NCBI GenBank assembly: GCA_963693365.1 | Contig: CAVNZM010000010.1 | Coordinates: 8,990,001-9,054,000, forward strand | Origin: Amoebidium appalachense | Taxonomy: Eukaryota > Ichthyosporea | Direction: 5' to 3' | Length of the DNA stretch: 64,000 nucleotides | Program-made: the position numbers and the translations under genes | Shown here: positions 60,656 through 64,000 of the stretch, piece by piece | Layout of the letters: each line of letters opens with the position of its first letter | Position numbering within the stretch: position 1 is the stretch's first letter | Notes under the pieces: generated by a model | Database searches by the model: none | Told to the model about the DNA's origin: nothing | What the model saw: the letters and a program-made list of their open reading frames with translations, nothing else

Positions 60656-61637
60656 AGCACCACAATTTCATGCCCACACAGCCACCAACCATCAAAGCAC
60701 ACAACCCCCGCGCCCTCCCCTCTGATGACGATGAGTCTGGACCCATAGGGTGGAACTACAAATACTTCACAGGCAGCCCGCACACCATCATGAGATGCCC
60801 TGCCACACACACACACCCTCACTCATGCGCGCAAGCACACACACACACACACACACACATTCTCTTCCCCTCTCCCCCCCCTCCCCCCCCTCCCCGCATC
60901 CACACACACATATTCACCACTCCCCCCTCCTTCCCCCTCCCCCCACACACACCCCTCCCCCCCCCCCCCCCCCCCTCTCCACCCATTCCCAATCAACAAC
61001 CACCACAAAAAAAACCTTGCCCAAAGCAAGCAATGCCCTCCAGCCACCCACCCACACACACCTGGTGGTCTCGTGAGCAGTATCTAGCCAGCTGGCACTG
61101 CGAACACTTGCTGTCCCCCCTGCACCCACACACCCAGCACAGTGGGCCGTATCGTCCTGCCTCCCCCAACTCATCCCCCGTCTGTGCATCCACCGCACTG
61201 GCCCTGCGTGGAGGCACAACCCCGTAGAAGTCATTCTGCCGGCCCAGCTGGGATCTCAAGGCCCGGATGCAGTCTGGGCCCTGGGCATGGCAGGCCGCAT
61301 GGCTGCACACAAACAGAAACACTGTGCGGTGGTAGGCCTCGGGGTCCCCGTGGTTGGTCGTGTAAACCTGGGGAGGATGGTGGATGATTTGGTGTTTTGT
61401 CGTTGAAAGGAAGGAGAGAAAGGTAACAAAAGGCTACGACATGACGAGGGGGAGGGGGAGGAGGGGGGGGGGGGGGGGGAAGGGGAGTGGGAGGTGAAGT
61501 TGGGAGGGTGGGGGAGGGGGGGGGGGGGGGGTAGGGATTAGCCGTGGGAGACAAGCGACACAAATAAAAGATGGTTGGTGTGTGTGTGTGGTGTCTGACT
61601 GCCTTTGTGCCTGTGTGTTTGTGTCTGTGTGTGCCAC

Positions 61638-61699
<62 letters not shown>

Positions 61700-62161
61700 C
61701 ACAGCGTGTGTGTGTAGGCCGGGGGGGGGAGGGGGGAGGTTATGTGTGTGTGTGTTCTCCAGTCTGTAGACCTGCGGCTTGCCAGTCTACGAGTGAAGGG
61801 GAATGGCCGGGTAACACTCAGAGTGCCAGTCGCCTCTGAAAACGTGTGGGGTCCAGGTGTTCTTTTAATACATTTATGGAGGACAGGGGGGGAAGGGGGG
61901 GGGGGGGGGGGGGGGGGGGGGGAATAATGATGGCAGGCTGTGCAAACTAGGTGAAATAGCAGTGTGGCACGAAGGGGGCCGGGGGAGGCGGGTAAGTACA
62001 GAAACTAAACAGCACCATGGGTTGTAACCAGCAACTGGCAGACTGATCTACTTGAGGTTAAAAGCGACATGTGGGAGGAACAGTTGCGGCAACCAAAAGA
62101 AAGATATGTGAGAGGTTCAAGAATCCGGGTGCATGAGGGCCGGGGGTGGGGGTGGGGGCGT

Positions 62162-62195
<34 letters not shown>

Positions 62196-62759
62196 GGGAG
62201 GGTGCGGGGGGGTTGGAGGGGAAGGGGGCGGGGAGGTAGAACTTAGGAGGGTGGTAGGGATAGGGGAATACAAAAGCTCATCTGTGCACGGAAACGTTAA
62301 AGAATTGCGGGCAGAGTGCACGAGAGTAGTGAGGGGTGGAGGTGCGCAAACAGTAACACAGCGCACGTGTATGCAAGCAGGTGTGACTCGTGTCTGGAAC
62401 GATGCGTGTGTGCATGCCCTTGCAGCATATGTGTGTTCTGCGTTTGTGGTCCACTATGTGATAACTGTATATGTTGCGAGTGCGGGATCTGGCCCCGTGT
62501 GTGCCTGCAGGCTCTACCCTGCACGTGCACGTGCGTGCCCCCACCTGCAGTAGAAAGGTCATAGGGCCCTGGCAGTAGCCACACTGCAGGCTGGCAGGCG
62601 ACGGCAGGTCTCTGAGGTCCAGCCACGCAGGCCGCCCACCCGCCTTTGAGGGGTGGTAGCGCGAGCGCAGCACGTAGCCATTCTCTGGCACCTCTAGAAA
62701 CCCCAACTCAACCACCCCCCCCGGCTCTCCTTCGGCACCTGGCCTTGCCGCCACGCCAT
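59465..62759 (-). CDS. PDCD2: PDCD2 (programmed cell death protein 2) orthologue
   Basis: Exons 62754-62545, 61367-61062 and 60016-59465 join in phase 0 and give about 355 residues (human 344). The N-terminal block is 'VELGFLEVPENGYVLRSRY' with 'SKAGGRPAWLDL' and 'CGYCQGPMTFLLQ'. The middle is 'YHRTVFLFVC' and 'LRSQLGRQNDFY'. Next comes a MYND-type zinc finger ('CWVCGCRGDSKCSQCQLARY', 'CSRDHQLLHWKHMGHKDTC'). An acidic linker rich in Asp/Glu follows. The PDCD2_C domain is 'FQVLPQALFLL', 'LDWGVLGVYVCADSC' and 'YVQEFVWRQ'. Known members act as chaperones for ribosomal protein uS5 in the cytosol. The frame has no ATG; an ATG at 62759 would join it if the eight-C run at 62715-62722 had one more base. 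Identity is certain, the start is not. Confidence 0.95.
60017..61061. repeat. Intron 2 of PDCD2: simple repeats
   Basis: In the minus-strand sense the intron opens with GT-containing sequence at 61061 and ends with (CA)n (60109-60018) running into the acceptor. Between lie a long poly-C (plus strand 60548-60594) and an A run (60624-60654). Confidence 0.9.
61368..62544. repeat. Intron 1 of PDCD2: G-rich runs and (GT)n on the plus strand
   Basis: (GT)n lies at 61640-61697, with G runs at 61895-61922 and 62161-62193 on the plus strand (C runs in the transcript). The remainder shows no coding signal. Confidence 0.85.
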
Positions 62760-63848
62760 CGTCCGCGTGCCTGGGGACGTGCGTATGTGCTACTAACAGC
62801 GTATTGTGCGCCCGTATCTACGCTCGCTGCCTCCCCTACACGACAACACAACCAAATAACGTGCGTGCCTCTCCGAGCACCCCTACCACACTGCCATGGT
62901 GGTGGCTTCCCTCAATCAGCTGATGCTTGCCGGCGCAATGAGACGTGAGACACGCTGTCTTCTGCACGCGGCCACTTCTATACCAAAGTAGCACTATAAA
63001 CGTATTATTCCTGCCTTGTATGCGTAAAACTGCACGCGTTGCCAAGGGTCACTCTTCTCCCTTGTTTCCACGAAAACTTGAACGCGCTAAGAGTGACCAT
63101 ATGCATAAGACGATGTTCGTGCGTGCGCGCCCAAGTTGCGTGCCTGCTGGTGTTCGGGTGACGATTAAAATTATGCGACCGTTTAGCCTTACGTAAGTAG
63201 GTCATAGCCATTCATGGTGTGTATGTAGGTGTTCCTATTGACTAAACATCACGGTAGGCTCAGAGCTTGTGCAACACCAATCATCGTTAACACTACTTGA
63301 CCAAATATGGAAAGCAAAACAATCTTTGACGTCACGCGTGACGTGATTTGTATTTGTACATGTCCCCCTCGAGAAATCCTCGAGACTCCCCGTTTGCTCT
63401 TGAACGACTTTTGACCGAGTTCTTGAACACTTCGTAAAGAGTTTTTTTTTGAGGCCCCGGCTCGGTCACAGTGTCAGAGTGCTTTAGCGTGCCTGTCGCC
63501 AGGGCTGCTGTACCTGCTACTGCTAGTGTTTGTGCTTCAACCATTATATGCAGCCTCCCTCTCGTGCACGGCGCCCGTGGCCGCCGGCCTACAGCGAACA
63601 TGTGAAATGGCAGGATCCCAACCCCGAAAGCATGCACATGAATAAGCATTTGCAAGGAGCAATCGCCTGAATTGATCACTTGTTCGTTGTGCTGAAATCT
63701 TTCTTCGCATTGAACAAATGATCCCGTCGCGGGCGTCGTCTCAGCTGCCCGTCTCTACGTACACACCTTTACGTGATACACAAGCCTTAGTGACTCACAC
63801 AGCAACACACCCACACACGCAAAGCACGCATGCTCACGCATGAACCAC

Positions 63849-63881
<33 letters not shown>

Positions 63882-64000
63882 GTCACACACGCGCGTGCGC
63901 ACACACACACACACACACACACGCACGCACACACACACACACAGACAGACACACAGACACACAAAACCAATGCGCACACACACATGCAACACCCACACAG
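62760..64000. other. Region upstream of PDCD2
   Basis: Mostly unique sequence. The right edge (63790-64000) is CA-rich with GCGC interruptions. Only one modest ORF is worth noting (next entry). Confidence 0.5.
63332..63544 (-). CDS. Small uncharacterised ORF
   Basis: 70 residues from ATG at 63544 (MVEAQTLAVAGTAALATGTL...), with a basic, Lys/Arg-rich second half. The composition is protein-like and not repeat-derived, but there is no recognised family or neighbour support. It may be a first exon or chance. Confidence 0.25.
   Translation of the reverse strand: MVEAQTLAVAGTAALATGTLKHSDTVTEPGPQKKTLYEVFKNSVKSRSRANGESRGFLEGDMYKYKSRHA

Overview
The window is nuclear DNA from an intron-rich microbial eukaryote that I cannot place more precisely. 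Genes have GT-AG introns, coding exons are short and GC-rich at third positions, and there are no bacterial features. Non-coding DNA is packed with (GT/CA)n microsatellites and poly-C/poly-G tracts of 15-80 bases. Most long open frames (His/Thr, Cys/Val, Pro- or Gly-only) are translations of these repeats, so I found the real genes by joining splice sites in phase and recognising conserved motifs.

Layout. (1) About 4-4064, minus strand: a secreted beta-helix (pectate-lyase-like) protein in three phase-0 exons, running off the left edge. (2) About 7.0-28.8 kb, plus strand: a 30-exon GPI inositol-deacylase (PGAP1/Bst1 family), whose introns carry eight copies of a dispersed repeat that usually ends in poly-C, plus a TTAA-flanked MITE. 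(3) 30.8-43.5 kb: a transposon nest. It holds a PIF1/Helitron-type helicase fragment, a near-complete LINE with two ORFs, an unidentified plus-strand gene interrupted by them, a 355-bp tandem duplication, and a 3.55-kb LTR element with perfect boundaries but no pol gene. (4) 43.5-44.2 kb, minus: a small secreted Cys-containing protein followed, in frame after one TAA, by a Thr/Ala-rich stalk and a GPI-type C-terminus. (5) 45.0-49.0 kb, plus: an F-box joined to TFIIS-like central and zinc-ribbon domains. (6) 50.5-51.6 kb, minus: an F-box/leucine-rich-repeat-like gene with frame breaks. (7) 52.4-54.8 kb: two minisatellite arrays. (8) 55.1-58.0 kb, plus: a DUF2015-like protein with a C-terminal membrane anchor. 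(9) 58.5-59.0 kb: a nearly perfect 436-bp inverted repeat. (10) 59.5-62.8 kb, minus: PDCD2.

The genes look like ordinary housekeeping and surface functions: GPI-anchor remodelling in the ER, ribosome-biogenesis-linked PDCD2, F-box adaptors and secreted or anchored surface proteins. They do not form an operon-like system. The most unusual observations are the F-box/TFIIS architecture, the TAA between a secreted domain and its GPI-type tail, the intronic repeat family, the LINE whose 3' UTR is largely an (AC)n tract, and the strand-polar complementary repeats inside introns. One-base phase breaks recur at several loci, often beside G/C runs, so some may be assembly errors.
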